A DNA stretch of 7,726 nucleotides, from positions 1 through 7,726 of the forward strand of contig JAAXIL010000197.1 of assembly GCA_012270355.1 (NCBI GenBank). Reading direction: 5' to 3'. Every line of letters starts with the position of its first letter. The first letter of the stretch is position 1. Position numbers and translations under genes: made by a program. This DNA is from Psychrobacter sp. GTDB taxonomy: Bacteria > Pseudomonadota > Gammaproteobacteria > Pseudomonadales > Moraxellaceae. A model generated the notes under the pieces. It was not told the origin of the DNA and did no database searches. It saw only the letters and a program-made list of their open reading frames with translations. This document shows positions 1 through 7,170 of this stretch, piece after piece.

Positions 1-9
1 ATATACCAG

Positions 10-1485
10 CTAAGATGAAGTATAAACCCGTCGCCAAAATACTATCGGTAACAAGCAAAGCACACCTAACGCCACACTGATGGCAAAATGCCCCGTGTAG
101 CCGACGGCACTCGCCATAAATCCGCTAAACAGATGAGCAGATCCGCTAAACACTGTGAGTAAACACACTTGGGTCGTAAAATCACTGCCTGCTTTGTCGG
201 GTCGGGCGTAGTGCATGACCATACTGAGCATGGCAACCAACGCTAAACTGGCGGCAAAATGTTCTACCGCATTTGCCCCATACGCCCACCAAAATGGTGG
301 GATGTTATTTAAGCCGAGCAGATAACGATGCTCAAAACCGACCGCTACCAGTAAATATAGCCCCGTCGTTGCCACTTGCAGCCCATTGAACCACAATAAT
401 GCTTTGTCGTGTGCGATGTATTTCAGAAGTACCGCCGCCACGCCTGCTCCAATCAGCGATGCCCCCGACCCAAGCACACTTACCCATAACCCAATGCTGG
501 CGGTAGGGATACCCATGTCCACCATCATCGGCTTGACCATACCACTCGATACCCCATCGACAATCTTAAACGTAAGAAGCACAAGTAGCCACGCCCGCAT
601 CTCAAGGTTATGCCAAAAATAGCCATATTGGACTTTTAGATAGCTGGTGAGACGTTGCCAATCAAAAGGTGATTTATTAGCTAGTGAGCGTATGGCATTC
701 GCTTTTAGGTCGGCTGATTTATTACTGGTTTGCGTTGGTGTTTCTCGAAACACCGCAATTGGCACGGTATTGAGCAAAATCAGCCCTGCCATTGCCCAAA
801 ATGCGGTTTGCCAACTTAAAATATCGACCACCAGTAAGACCACGCCCCCGCCCAAAATCAACCCCATGCGATAGCCAATGACCTGCACGGCGTTGCCGGC
901 TCCACGGTAGGTACTTGGCCCGCTATGTTTTTCGGGTAATTCGGAAAACGTAGCGGGGTTGGTGTCTTTATCAGTGTTTTGTATCACTCTTTGAGCAGGT
1001 GTGGTTTGAAGCACGTCGGTGAGTTCAGCAGTGGTTAGCGTTTCGGTGAATGCAGTTTGCTTGGATAAGTTTGGGGTGGGGTGAGCCAATGAGCGAGTGG
1101 CGAGGGCATCGGTAGCCACATCATGCGTTGCCCCGACAAGGCTTAGGCAAAACAACATGGCGTAAAATGCCCACAAGGTTTGGCTATCGCTTAAAGTGAT
1201 CGGGTCAACAAACCCAACGGCAAACACGATGAGGGCGGACAGCAATTGCAGGGGCAAAATCCAACTTCTTGCCCTACCCCATTTTGGCGAGTGGTAGCGG
1301 TCAACCAGCGGTGCCCATAAGAATTTTAATGCCCACGGGGCAAGCAAAATGCCTGACAGTCCAATCATCTCCAGCGATACACCATATTCTCGTAAGATGG
1401 CGGGCAGAGCTTGAGTAATAAACCCCGACGGTAAGCCTTGAGCAAAATAGAGGGTTAAGAGGATAAATAGCAGGCGGTGGGGCAT
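10..1485 (-). CDS. AmpG/RhtX-type MFS transporter, 12 TM, with a loop insert
   Basis: Inner-membrane major facilitator protein, 491 aa, complete (TAG stop at 10-12). Residues 57-76 (APLVDRY, then GRARSW) match the TM2-TM3 loop signature of the AmpG (muropeptide) and RhtX/FptX (siderophore) transporters. DVATDALA (122-129) and GNAVQVIGYRMG (197-208) are the family's TM4 and TM5 signatures. About twelve hydrophobic segments can be traced, from residues 5-25 to 464-485. Residues about 133-194 are a hydrophilic Thr/Ser/Asn-rich insert between TM4 and TM5, where relatives known to me have a short loop; this explains a length above the usual 400-430. The ATG lies 5 nt after the serA stop, with an AGGGAA ribosome site overlapping that stop, so translational coupling with serA is likely. 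The substrate cannot be read from sequence: muropeptide, siderophore or something else. MFS membership is near certain; the subfamily is a moderate call. Confidence 0.85.
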   Translation of the reverse strand: MPHRLLFILLTLYFAQGLPSGFITQALPAILREYGVSLEMIGLSGILLAPWALKFLWAPLVDRYHSPKWGRARSWILPLQLLSALIVFAVGFVDPITLSDSQTLWAFYAMLFCLSLVGATHDVATDALATRSLAHPTPNLSKQTAFTETLTTAELTDVLQTTPAQRVIQNTDKDTNPATFSELPEKHSGPSTYRGAGNAVQVIGYRMGLILGGGVVLLVVDILSWQTAFWAMAGLILLNTVPIAVFRETPTQTSNKSADLKANAIRSLANKSPFDWQRLTSYLKVQYGYFWHNLEMRAWLLVLLTFKIVDGVSSGMVKPMMVDMGIPTASIGLWVSVLGSGASLIGAGVAAVLLKYIAHDKALLWFNGLQVATTGLYLLVAVGFEHRYLLGLNNIPPFWWAYGANAVEHFAASLALVAMLSMVMHYARPDKAGSDFTTQVCLLTVFSGSAHLFSGFMASAVGYTGHFAISVALGVLCLLPIVFWRRVYTSS

Positions 1486-1490
1486 CTTCC

Positions 1491-2717
1491 CTAATACAAT
1501 ACCCGCACACGAATCGTCTCATCGATAGCTTTGAGTTTGTCTAGGGCGGCGGCGGAATCGTCGTCGTCCACGTCCATCACAAGGTAGCCGACGTTGTCTT
1601 CGGTCATGAGGCTTTGGGCAAGGATGTTGATGCCAGCATCGGCAAATGAGGCGTTGACTTGCGAGAGTACGCCAGGCACGTTTTGGTGGATATGCAAGAG
1701 GCGGTGCGTACCCTCACGCACGGGGATGCTGACTTCGGGGAAGTTAACGGCGGTCACGGTGTCGCCTGTGTCAGAATATTTGACGAATTTTTCGGCGACT
1801 TCTAGCCCGATGTTGGCTTGAGCTTCTTGCGTCGATCCGCCAATGTGTGGGGTGAGAATGACGTTGTCGAATTTGCGTAAGGGCGATTCGAACTCTTGGT
1901 CGGCAGACTTGGGTTCTTTGGGGAACACGTCCACGGCAGCACCGAGAATTTTGCCTGATTCTAGGGCGGCTGCGAGGTCGTCGATTTCAACGCAGGTGCC
2001 TCGGGCGGCGTTGATGAAGTAACTGCCGTCTTTCATTTGGTCGAATTGTTCTTTTTTCATCATCCATCGAGTGCTTGGCACGTCAGGGACATGTAGGCTG
2101 ACCACATCGGCTTTGCCTAGCAGTTCTTCCAGGCTACCCACTTGTTCGGCATTGCCGAGTGGCAATTTGGTGATTACGTCGTGGTAGATGACTTTCATAC
2201 CAAGGCTTTCGGCAAGCACGGACAGTTGTGAGCCGATTGAGCCATAGCCGACAATACCCATGACTTTGCCCCGTACTTCATGCGAGTTTTTGGCAGATTT
2301 GCCCCAACCGCCTTTGTGGACGATGGCATTTTTTTCGGGAATGCCTCGATACAGCATGATGGCTTCGGCAAGCACCAGTTCGGCAACCGAGCGGGTGTTG
2401 GAATACGGGGCGTTAAACACGGGGATACCAAACTCGCGAGCGGCATCGAGGTCAACTTGGTTGGTGCCGATGCAAAAACAACCGATAGCGATAAGTTTTT
2501 CGGCATGCTCTAACACTTCTCGGGTGAGCTGGGTGCGTGAGCGTATGCCAATAAAATGGGCATCTTTGATTTTCTCAATCAACTCATCGAAGTCGAGGGC
2601 GTGCGACAAGTATTCGATGTTGGTATAGCCTGCGTTATCGAGTACCTTTAGAGCGTTATCGTGAACGCCTTCCAATAAAAGGAAGCGGATTTTAGCTTTG
2701 TCGAGAGAAAGTGACAT
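1491..2717 (-). CDS. serA: D-3-phosphoglycerate dehydrogenase SerA
   Basis: First enzyme of phosphorylated L-serine synthesis: oxidises 3-phosphoglycerate to 3-phosphohydroxypyruvate with NAD, in the cytosol. At 408 aa it matches the E. coli-type short SerA (410 aa). The substrate domain is split around a Rossmann domain with GYGSIG at 157-162 and an acidic NAD-selective D180. Catalytic Arg239 (NAARG), Glu268 (FPKEP) and His291 (HIGGST) are all present. A C-terminal ACT domain starts near residue 338 and keeps His344, Asn346 and Asn364, the positions that bind inhibitory L-serine in E. coli SerA, so feedback inhibition is expected. The ATG has an AGGA site 8 nt upstream. The MFS gene follows after 5 nt. 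A D-2-hydroxyglutarate dehydrogenase-like gene lies divergent across a 226-bp spacer. I could not assign a convincing serA promoter in that spacer. Confidence 0.97.
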   Translation of the reverse strand: MSLSLDKAKIRFLLLEGVHDNALKVLDNAGYTNIEYLSHALDFDELIEKIKDAHFIGIRSRTQLTREVLEHAEKLIAIGCFCIGTNQVDLDAAREFGIPVFNAPYSNTRSVAELVLAEAIMLYRGIPEKNAIVHKGGWGKSAKNSHEVRGKVMGIVGYGSIGSQLSVLAESLGMKVIYHDVITKLPLGNAEQVGSLEELLGKADVVSLHVPDVPSTRWMMKKEQFDQMKDGSYFINAARGTCVEIDDLAAALESGKILGAAVDVFPKEPKSADQEFESPLRKFDNVILTPHIGGSTQEAQANIGLEVAEKFVKYSDTGDTVTAVNFPEVSIPVREGTHRLLHIHQNVPGVLSQVNASFADAGINILAQSLMTEDNVGYLVMDVDDDDSAAALDKLKAIDETIRVRVLY

Positions 2718-2896
2718 GGGTTTATTCCTAAATGATGTTTAAAATAAAATGACGAAATAAATAGTTTGGTTTATGTTACCGCATCTGCTGTTAAATTGTG
2801 AGAGGTGAGATGGAATAAAAGGTAGCGAATTATGACTAGCAAGGCAAACTTTTGGTTATGACAATGGCAAGATGGCATATCTTTGATTGGCGTAGA

Positions 2897-2926
2897 TTGT
2901 GTTAAGATATTTGCCATTCTTATAAT
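2897..2926 (+). promoter_or_regulatory. Putative sigma70 promoter of the dehydrogenase pseudogene
   Basis: A perfect TATAAT lies at 2921-2926, with a weak TTGTGT -35 at 2897-2902 and an 18-bp spacer. Transcription would start near 2933, only about 11 nt before the ATG at 2944 and beside the TTG at 2935, giving a very short leader. No purine-rich ribosome site precedes either start codon. The -10 match is seen directly; activity is inferred. Confidence 0.45.
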
Positions 2927-2943
2927 GACGACTGTTGCCCCTC

Positions 2944-4467
2944 ATGACGACACTTTCAAAAACAAACGCTTCCGACTCAAACAACGCCACTGACCTACAA
3001 ACGCAAACTCACGCCAGCGAGCAAAGTTCGGTGAATGACCCTAGTTTGCACACCGCCCCTGACACGCAAGCGGTACAAACCTTACTCGATGCCCTAACCA
3101 CTTCGCACGGGTTTGAAAACAGTCAGATTAAAACCGACACTGAGAGCCTAGAACATTGGGGCAAAGACTGGACGAAGCATTTTGCCCCTGCCCCATCTGC
3201 CATCGTGTTTCCCAAATCGACCGAGCAAGTGCAAACCGTGGTGCAACTGGCGAATGAGCATGGCATTGTGTTAAAGCCCAGTGGCGGACGCACAGGGTTG
3301 TCTGCTGGAGCGGTGGCGAGCAATGGCGAGATTGTGATCAGCCTTGACAAGATGAACCGCATCGGTCAATTCTACCCTGCGGATCGTATGGTGGAAATTG
3401 AAGCTGGGGTGATTACCGAGCAATTGCAACAGTTCGCTGAAGATCAAGGCTTATATTATCCTGTGGATTTTGCCTCGGCAGGTTCGAGCCAGATTGGCGG
3501 AAATATTGGCACCAATGCCGGGGGCATCAAGGTCATTCGTTATGGGCTGACTCGCCAGTGGATACTGGGCTTAACGGTGGTGACGGGCAAAGGCGACATT
3601 TTACACCTCAACAATGGCATGATAAAAAATGCCACAGGTTATGATTTGCGTCATTTGTTTATCGGCTCTGAGGGCACGTTAGGCATTGTCACGCATGCAC
3701 AGATTAAACTGGAACGCCAACCGCAAAACCTCACCGTGATGGTGCTGGGCATGGACGAATTTGACCATGTGATGCAGGTATTAAGCGAGTTTCAAAAGCA
3801 AATTGACCTCACTGCCTTTGAGTTTTTTGACAGCGTGGCAGTCGATAAGCTGATGCAAGCAGGTCATGTGCAAGAGCCATTTGAGACCCGCACCAAGTAC
3901 TATGCATTGCTTGAGTTTGAAGCCCCTTATGAGCCGATTATGGACAAGGCGATGGCAACCTTTGAGGCATGCATGGAAAACGGTTGGGTGGTTGATGGGG
4001 TGATGAGCCAAAGCATCGCTCAAGCCGCTGAGCTATGGAAACTTAGAGAATATATCTCGGAAACCATTTCGGTGTTTACGCCATATAAAAACGACGTGTC
4101 AGTGCTCATTAGCCATGTGCCTCAGTTTATTGCCGACATTGAAGCGGTGGTGACCGCCAATTATCCTGATTTTGAAATCTGCTGGTTTGGGCATATTGGT
4201 GATGGTAATTTGCATCTCAACATTTTAAAACCCGAAGATTTGAGCAAAGCGGACTTTATCGCTAAATTCCAAACGGTGAATGAATAGGTATTCCAAACCG
4301 TGCAGAAATATGGCGGATCGGTGTCGGCAGAGCATGGCGTGGGCATGACCAAAAAGCCGTATCTGACCTATACCCGCAGTGAAACGGAAATTGACTATAT
4401 GCGAGACATCAAAAAAGTATTTGACCCCAATAGTATTATGAATCGGGGCAAAGTGTTTGATGCGTAA
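2944..4467 (+). pseudogene. FAD-linked D-2-hydroxyglutarate dehydrogenase-like oxidase, broken by an in-frame TAG
   Basis: Flavoprotein of the GlcD/D2HGDH (VAO/FAD-linked oxidase C) family, expected to oxidise D-2-hydroxyglutarate or a related D-2-hydroxyacid and pass electrons to the respiratory chain. Counting from an upstream in-frame TTG at 2935, FAD-binding signatures are at 115-126 (PSGGRTGLSAGA), 188-197 (GGNIGTNAGG) and 244-253 (GSEGTLGIVT). The metal/substrate motif HIGDGNLHLN is at 420-429. Codon 451 (4285-4287) is TAG. The same frame then runs 59 more codons to TAA at 4465-4467, including SAEHGVG (Glu466, His467) and the FDPNSIMNRGK tail typical of the family. The truncated product would lack the Glu ligand and the last ~59 residues, so it is probably inactive. 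The rest looks intact, implying a recent mutation or a base-call error. The first ~40 residues are a Ser/Thr/Asn/Gln-rich extension. The start could be TTG 2935, ATG 2944 or further in. The family call is strong; the exact substrate is inferred from the serA neighbour. Confidence 0.88.
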
Positions 4468-4540
4468 TGTTGGCAGCTGTAGATAATTTAAGCTTTGGTG
4501 TCCTAAACGAAAAGTCATGAACAAAAAGTCGTAAACAGAT

Positions 4541-4566
4541 AAAGGCTGGTTATCCAGCCTTTTTTT
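4541..4566 (+). terminator. Rho-independent terminator after the dehydrogenase pseudogene
   Basis: A perfect 9-bp stem, AAAGGCTGG (4541-4549) and CCAGCCTTT (4554-4562), with a TTAT loop is followed by more T residues to 4566. It sits between two converging units. The plus-strand T-tract suits the dehydrogenase unit best. On the minus strand only the three T of the stem follow it, so for the hydrolase gene it is at most a weak bidirectional terminator. Confidence 0.85.
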
Positions 4567-4616
4567 GTCTCTCTTTTTGTCTGTCTTATTACCAAACTTT
4601 TAGACGAAAAAGGCAA

Positions 4617-5513
4617 TCAGCTCAGCTCGTTAATGGGAACTTTAAGATAACGCACGCCATTATTTTCAGGCTCAGGCAACTTGCCTGCATCAATATTGAC
4701 CTGCACCGCAGGAATGATGAGGCGAGGCATGTCTAGGGTAGCATCTCGCTCCGTCCGCATTTTGATAAATGCCTCTCGGCTCACGCCATCATGCACATGT
4801 TTGTTGTTTGCCTTCTGTTTCGCCACAGTGGTGACAGGACTGTGTTCTCGCCCCTCTGGTGGATAGTCATGGCATAGGTAAACCTCGGTATCGTCAGGCA
4901 ATGCCAGAATTTTTTGAATAGAGTCATAAAGCGTGCCTGCATCACCACCAGGAAAGTCACAGCGTGCCGTGCCAACATCAGGGGCGAATAAGGTGTCGCC
5001 CACAAACACCGCACTTTTATCATTTTGCCTTGCCACATATGCCATGTCAGCAGGGGTATGCCCTGGCACGTGCATGGCGGTGATGTCAATGTCACCAAGT
5101 TTAAAGACCATACCTTCTTCGGTCAGTTTATCAAACTGGCTGGCATCGGTTTTAAAGCTTGTATCAAGGTTAAATACGTCCTTGAAAATGTCTTGCACGG
5201 TGGTGATGTATTTGCCAATCACTAAAGCTCCGCCCACTTGCTTTTTGACATAGGGAGCGGCGGACAGATGATCGGCGTGAGCGTGGGTCTCAATGATGTA
5301 TTGCACTAACAAATTTTGTGCTCGCACATAATCAATCACCTTATCCACCGATTCAGTGCTGGTGTGACCTGACTTATGGTCATAATCCAAGACAGGGTCA
5401 ATGATGGCACAAGGTAGTTTCTCTGCATGGCTTTGATCATCAATCAAAACGTGTGTGTAGGTTTCGGTATCATCGTGCAAAAAGGATTCTATTTTCATTC
5501 TTTGGTTATCCAT
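4617..5513 (-). CDS. Blh-like metallo-beta-lactamase-fold hydrolase / putative persulfide dioxygenase
   Basis: Cytosolic protein of up to 298 aa with the metallo-beta-lactamase fold. Metal ligands visible are THAHADH at 76-82 (His77, His79, Asp81, His82), His152 in PGHTPAD, Asp173 in VGDTLF and His215 in YLCHDY. The run GTARCDFPGGDA (181-192) followed by TLYDSI resembles ETHE1 persulfide dioxygenases and the Blh proteins of bigR operons, which turn glutathione persulfide into sulfite. No rhodanese or DUF442 domain is fused, unlike Xylella Blh or CstB. The ATG at 5513 has no ribosome site. An in-frame ATG at 5498 (MKIESF) has GGAT about 9 nt upstream and fits family N-termini better, so the protein may be 293 aa. 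It lies 259 nt downstream of the pmpB-like gene and probably has its own promoter under an inverted repeat. Fold and cluster role are firm; the exact reaction is inferred. Confidence 0.9.
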   Translation of the reverse strand: MDNQRMKIESFLHDDTETYTHVLIDDQSHAEKLPCAIIDPVLDYDHKSGHTSTESVDKVIDYVRAQNLLVQYIIETHAHADHLSAAPYVKKQVGGALVIGKYITTVQDIFKDVFNLDTSFKTDASQFDKLTEEGMVFKLGDIDITAMHVPGHTPADMAYVARQNDKSAVFVGDTLFAPDVGTARCDFPGGDAGTLYDSIQKILALPDDTEVYLCHDYPPEGREHSPVTTVAKQKANNKHVHDGVSREAFIKMRTERDATLDMPRLIIPAVQVNIDAGKLPEPENNGVRYLKVPINELS

Positions 5514-5538
5514 TAAAGTTTTTGGATTAAATATGTTT

Positions 5539-5569
5539 ATATTATATAAAAATATATAATATTAAGCAA
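5539..5569 (-). promoter_or_regulatory. Promoter of the hydrolase gene with an inverted-repeat operator
   Basis: Reading toward the hydrolase, TTGCTT (5564-5569) and TATAAT (5541-5546) are 17 bp apart and would start transcription near 5534. A hyphenated inverted repeat with perfect 10-bp arms at 5539-5548 and 5553-5562 and an AAAA centre covers the -10 and nearly the whole spacer, a classic repressor position. The 9-mer TATATTATA (plus strand, 5538-5546) recurs at 7105-7113 in front of the ArsR gene. Being AT-only, the repeat could partly be compositional. Confidence 0.5.
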
Positions 5570-5658
5570 GGTGAGTCGTTGTCATGGATTGAACCTTTTG
5601 GTGTTGGTTAGTCATCAAACGTGAGAGGATTTGCTTGCCGACTGTGACAGTTTGGCTA

Positions 5659-5712
5659 TTGAATGATTAGGTGGTTGAATGATTAAAAGTGAATATGCAC
5701 TTTATTTCACTT
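5659..5712. repeat. 11-bp direct repeat and 7-bp inverted repeat in the spacer
   Basis: TTGAATGATTA occurs exactly at 5659-5669 and 5675-5685 (16-bp period). It is followed by AAGTGAA (5687-5693) and its complement TTCACTT (5706-5712). On the minus strand the latter forms a weak hairpin with a short T run, which could be a poor terminator for the pmpB-like gene. The rest of the 5570-5772 spacer shows nothing else I recognise. Confidence 0.35.
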
Positions 5713-5772
5713 GATGACAGCACATACAAATCTGAGTTAAGGTTTATTTAGGCACTGAGCTAACGTATAAAT

Positions 5773-6207
5773 TCAAGATTTTGTTGCAATCGAATGCCCC
5801 CAAAACCCAACCACCATTGCCGCCAAAAATAACACAGCTTGCCCATAACCTGCCAATGCCGACACCAACGCAGGAGCAGGACAAAATCCGACCAAACCCC
5901 AACCCACGCCAAACATGATGCTACCCACAATCAACTGTGGCGTGATGGCAGTTTTGTTAGGCAAATTGATGTCATTGCCATCATAGGCTAGCTGATGATT
6001 GTTTGCTTTGCGTTTTGCCATCATAAACGCAGGCATGGCAACCGCAATGGCACCGCCCATCACCAAAGCCAAAGACGCATCCCAACGATCAAAAATCCGT
6101 AAAAAAGCCACCACTTTATTGGGGTCAACCATGTTTGAGATAATCAATCCGAGAGCAAAAATCATGCCTGCCAAAAAGCTGATTAGATAAGTTTTGCTGT
6201 TGCTCAT
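5773..6207 (-). CDS. YeeE/YedE family membrane protein, second half (PmpB-like, DUF6691)
   Basis: Small inner-membrane protein of 144 aa in the sulfur-import YeeE/YedE (DUF395) superfamily. Four hydrophobic stretches can be seen, near residues 8-26, 45-63, 93-109 and 121-138. The motif GLVGFCPAPALVSA near residues 104-117 carries the family's conserved Cys (Cys109); relatives usually read CPGPA, so Ala replaces Gly here. Together with the preceding half-size partner it would form the two-part PmpA/PmpB-type transporter thought to bring in thiosulfate- or polysulfide-type sulfur. A GTG at 6219 would add four residues. I prefer ATG 6207 because family members begin close to this point and AGG lies just upstream, though with short spacing. 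The gene follows its partner by about 24 nt, in an operon with the ArsR gene. Confidence 0.88.
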   Translation of the reverse strand: MSNSKTYLISFLAGMIFALGLIISNMVDPNKVVAFLRIFDRWDASLALVMGGAIAVAMPAFMMAKRKANNHQLAYDGNDINLPNKTAITPQLIVGSIMFGVGWGLVGFCPAPALVSALAGYGQAVLFLAAMVVGFWGHSIATKS

Positions 6208-6231
6208 AACCTGTTTCACTTAGCCGTTTGA

Positions 6232-6669
6232 TTAGCTATTTAATAACAAAAAATTAGTCGCTGTGGCGGTAAGCACGCCACACGTCATAAACGTGAGCGT
6301 TGCCACCAGTGAGCGGGGCGATAGTCGAGACAATCCGCACACGCCATGTCCACTGGTACACCCTGAACCAAGCCGAGTGCCAAAACCCACTAGCAAGCCT
6401 GCGACGATAAGCAAAGCAGGCGAGGCAGAAATATCATAATCGGGAAAGCCCACCATGAGCGTGTAACCCCATGTGGCAACTGCCATGCCGAGCATAAACA
6501 CCAACTGCCAGCTGAGTTTTGGCAATGTGCCCAGTCCTTTTTGGGCAATGCCACTCATGCCCAAAATATGCCCACTGCCCAAAATCAACACCGCTGCCGC
6601 CAGCCCGATTAAACCGCCGCCAATCAAGGCTGAAACTGGCGTGAATGCTGTTATATCAAAATCAATCAT
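6232..6669 (-). CDS. YeeE/YedE family membrane protein, first half (PmpA-like)
   Basis: Inner-membrane protein of 145 aa, YeeE/YedE (DUF395) family, with about four hydrophobic segments. The hallmark [20 protein letters not shown] spans residues 97-116, with Cys104 and Cys111. Cysteines of this type line the thiosulfate path in full-length YeeE. Half-size pairs such as this one with its downstream partner are standard in bigR and pmp operons. The ATG at 6669 is chosen over a GTG at 6723 because AGGAAG lies 7 nt upstream of it and the extra N-terminal residues look non-conserved. It starts 69 nt after the ArsR gene; I see no terminator in that gap, so cotranscription with the regulator is likely. 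The substrate (thiosulfate, polysulfide or persulfide-related sulfur) is inferred from family and context. Confidence 0.9.
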   Translation of the reverse strand: MIDFDITAFTPVSALIGGGLIGLAAAVLILGSGHILGMSGIAQKGLGTLPKLSWQLVFMLGMAVATWGYTLMVGFPDYDISASPALLIVAGLLVGFGTRLGSGCTSGHGVCGLSRLSPRSLVATLTFMTCGVLTATATNFLLLNS

Positions 6670-6738
6670 GCTGTATCTTCCTGCTTTATGTTGACCTGCT
6701 TTGGGTGCGGCGGATATAAACACCTACCAAGCTAAATA

Positions 6739-7062
6739 TCAGCCATGCGCATTTGGCTGACAAAATCGCTCATACAGCACTTGCATGACCGCCAGTGCAT
6801 CGTCGCTGTCGATGCGATAATAAATTTGTCGCCCCTCTCGGCGGGTTGCCACCAACCCTTTGTCTCGCAAAATCCCCAACTGCTGGGACAAACTGGGTTG
6901 AGTGATGCCCGTGGCTTGCTCTAATTCACTCACACACGCTTCACCGTCCACAAGTTGACACAATAGCATCAAGCGGTCTGGGTGAGATAAGGATTTTAGG
7001 AGTTGTGACGCTCGTCCTGCATTGTTTTGCAACTGTTCAAAATCAAGGGACATATCTAGCAT
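6739..7062 (-). CDS. bigR: ArsR-family persulfide-sensing repressor (BigR/SqrR-like)
   Basis: DNA-binding repressor of 107 aa with a winged helix: SHPDRLMLL (26-34), the recognition helix TQPSLSQQLGILRDKGLV (54-71) and the wing TRREGRQIYYRI (73-84). Cys35 (LMLLC) and Cys101 (YERFC) are 66 residues apart, the same spacing as the redox pair Cys42/Cys108 of BigR and Cys41/Cys107 of SqrR. These link through sulfur when persulfide rises and release DNA. A third cysteine, Cys43, lies between them. The metal-binding ELCVCDL motif of arsenic sensors is absent. The first ATG is supported by GAGG about 4 nt upstream. The gene leads the pmpAB-like pair and is preceded by an AT-only palindrome, so autoregulation is expected. 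ArsR family is certain; the persulfide role follows from the Cys spacing and neighbours. The symbol is by analogy. Confidence 0.88.
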   Translation of the reverse strand: MLDMSLDFEQLQNNAGRASQLLKSLSHPDRLMLLCQLVDGEACVSELEQATGITQPSLSQQLGILRDKGLVATRREGRQIYYRIDSDDALAVMQVLYERFCQPNAHG

Positions 7063-7100
7063 ATAACCTCGTTATACCCACTTAATAAATCCTAGTCATC

Positions 7101-7113
7101 ATAATATATTATA
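7101..7113 (-). promoter_or_regulatory. Palindromic operator over the -10 of the ArsR-pmpAB unit
   Basis: ATAATATATTAT (7101-7112) is a perfect 12-bp palindrome. It overlaps TATAAT read on the minus strand at 7108-7113, which would start transcription near 7101, about 40 nt before the ArsR start codon. No good -35 is visible, only T-rich sequence near 7131-7137. The 9-mer at 7105-7113 also occurs at the same place relative to the -10 of the hydrolase promoter. AT-richness weakens the case. Confidence 0.45.
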
Positions 7114-7170
7114 CTTTTATTTTAAATATAAAAAAACATAATATTTTTATTCGTTTTTACCATATAAATG

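Noticed and set aside
2260..2628. 122-codon plus-strand frame inside serA
   Set aside because: Shadow of serA, whose catalytic and ACT residues are all in the minus-strand frame.
2925..2993. ATG at 2925 as start of a small leader peptide or of the dehydrogenase
   Set aside because: It overlaps the -10 box and is out of frame with the flavoprotein; it closes after 22 codons with nothing recognisable.
4267..4302. Direct repeat of TTCCAAAC near the TAG, suggesting a duplication that created the stop
   Set aside because: Only about 12 bp are alike (one mismatch), the rest of the two 24-bp units differs, and the protein length fits the family, so a point change is simpler.
4288..4467. The segment after the TAG as a separate small gene
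   Set aside because: No start codon with a ribosome site at its head, and the residues align as the direct continuation of the upstream protein.
4225..4524. 99-codon minus-strand frame over the end of the dehydrogenase
   Set aside because: The plus strand encodes the conserved C-terminal block of the flavoprotein after the TAG, so this antisense frame is incidental.
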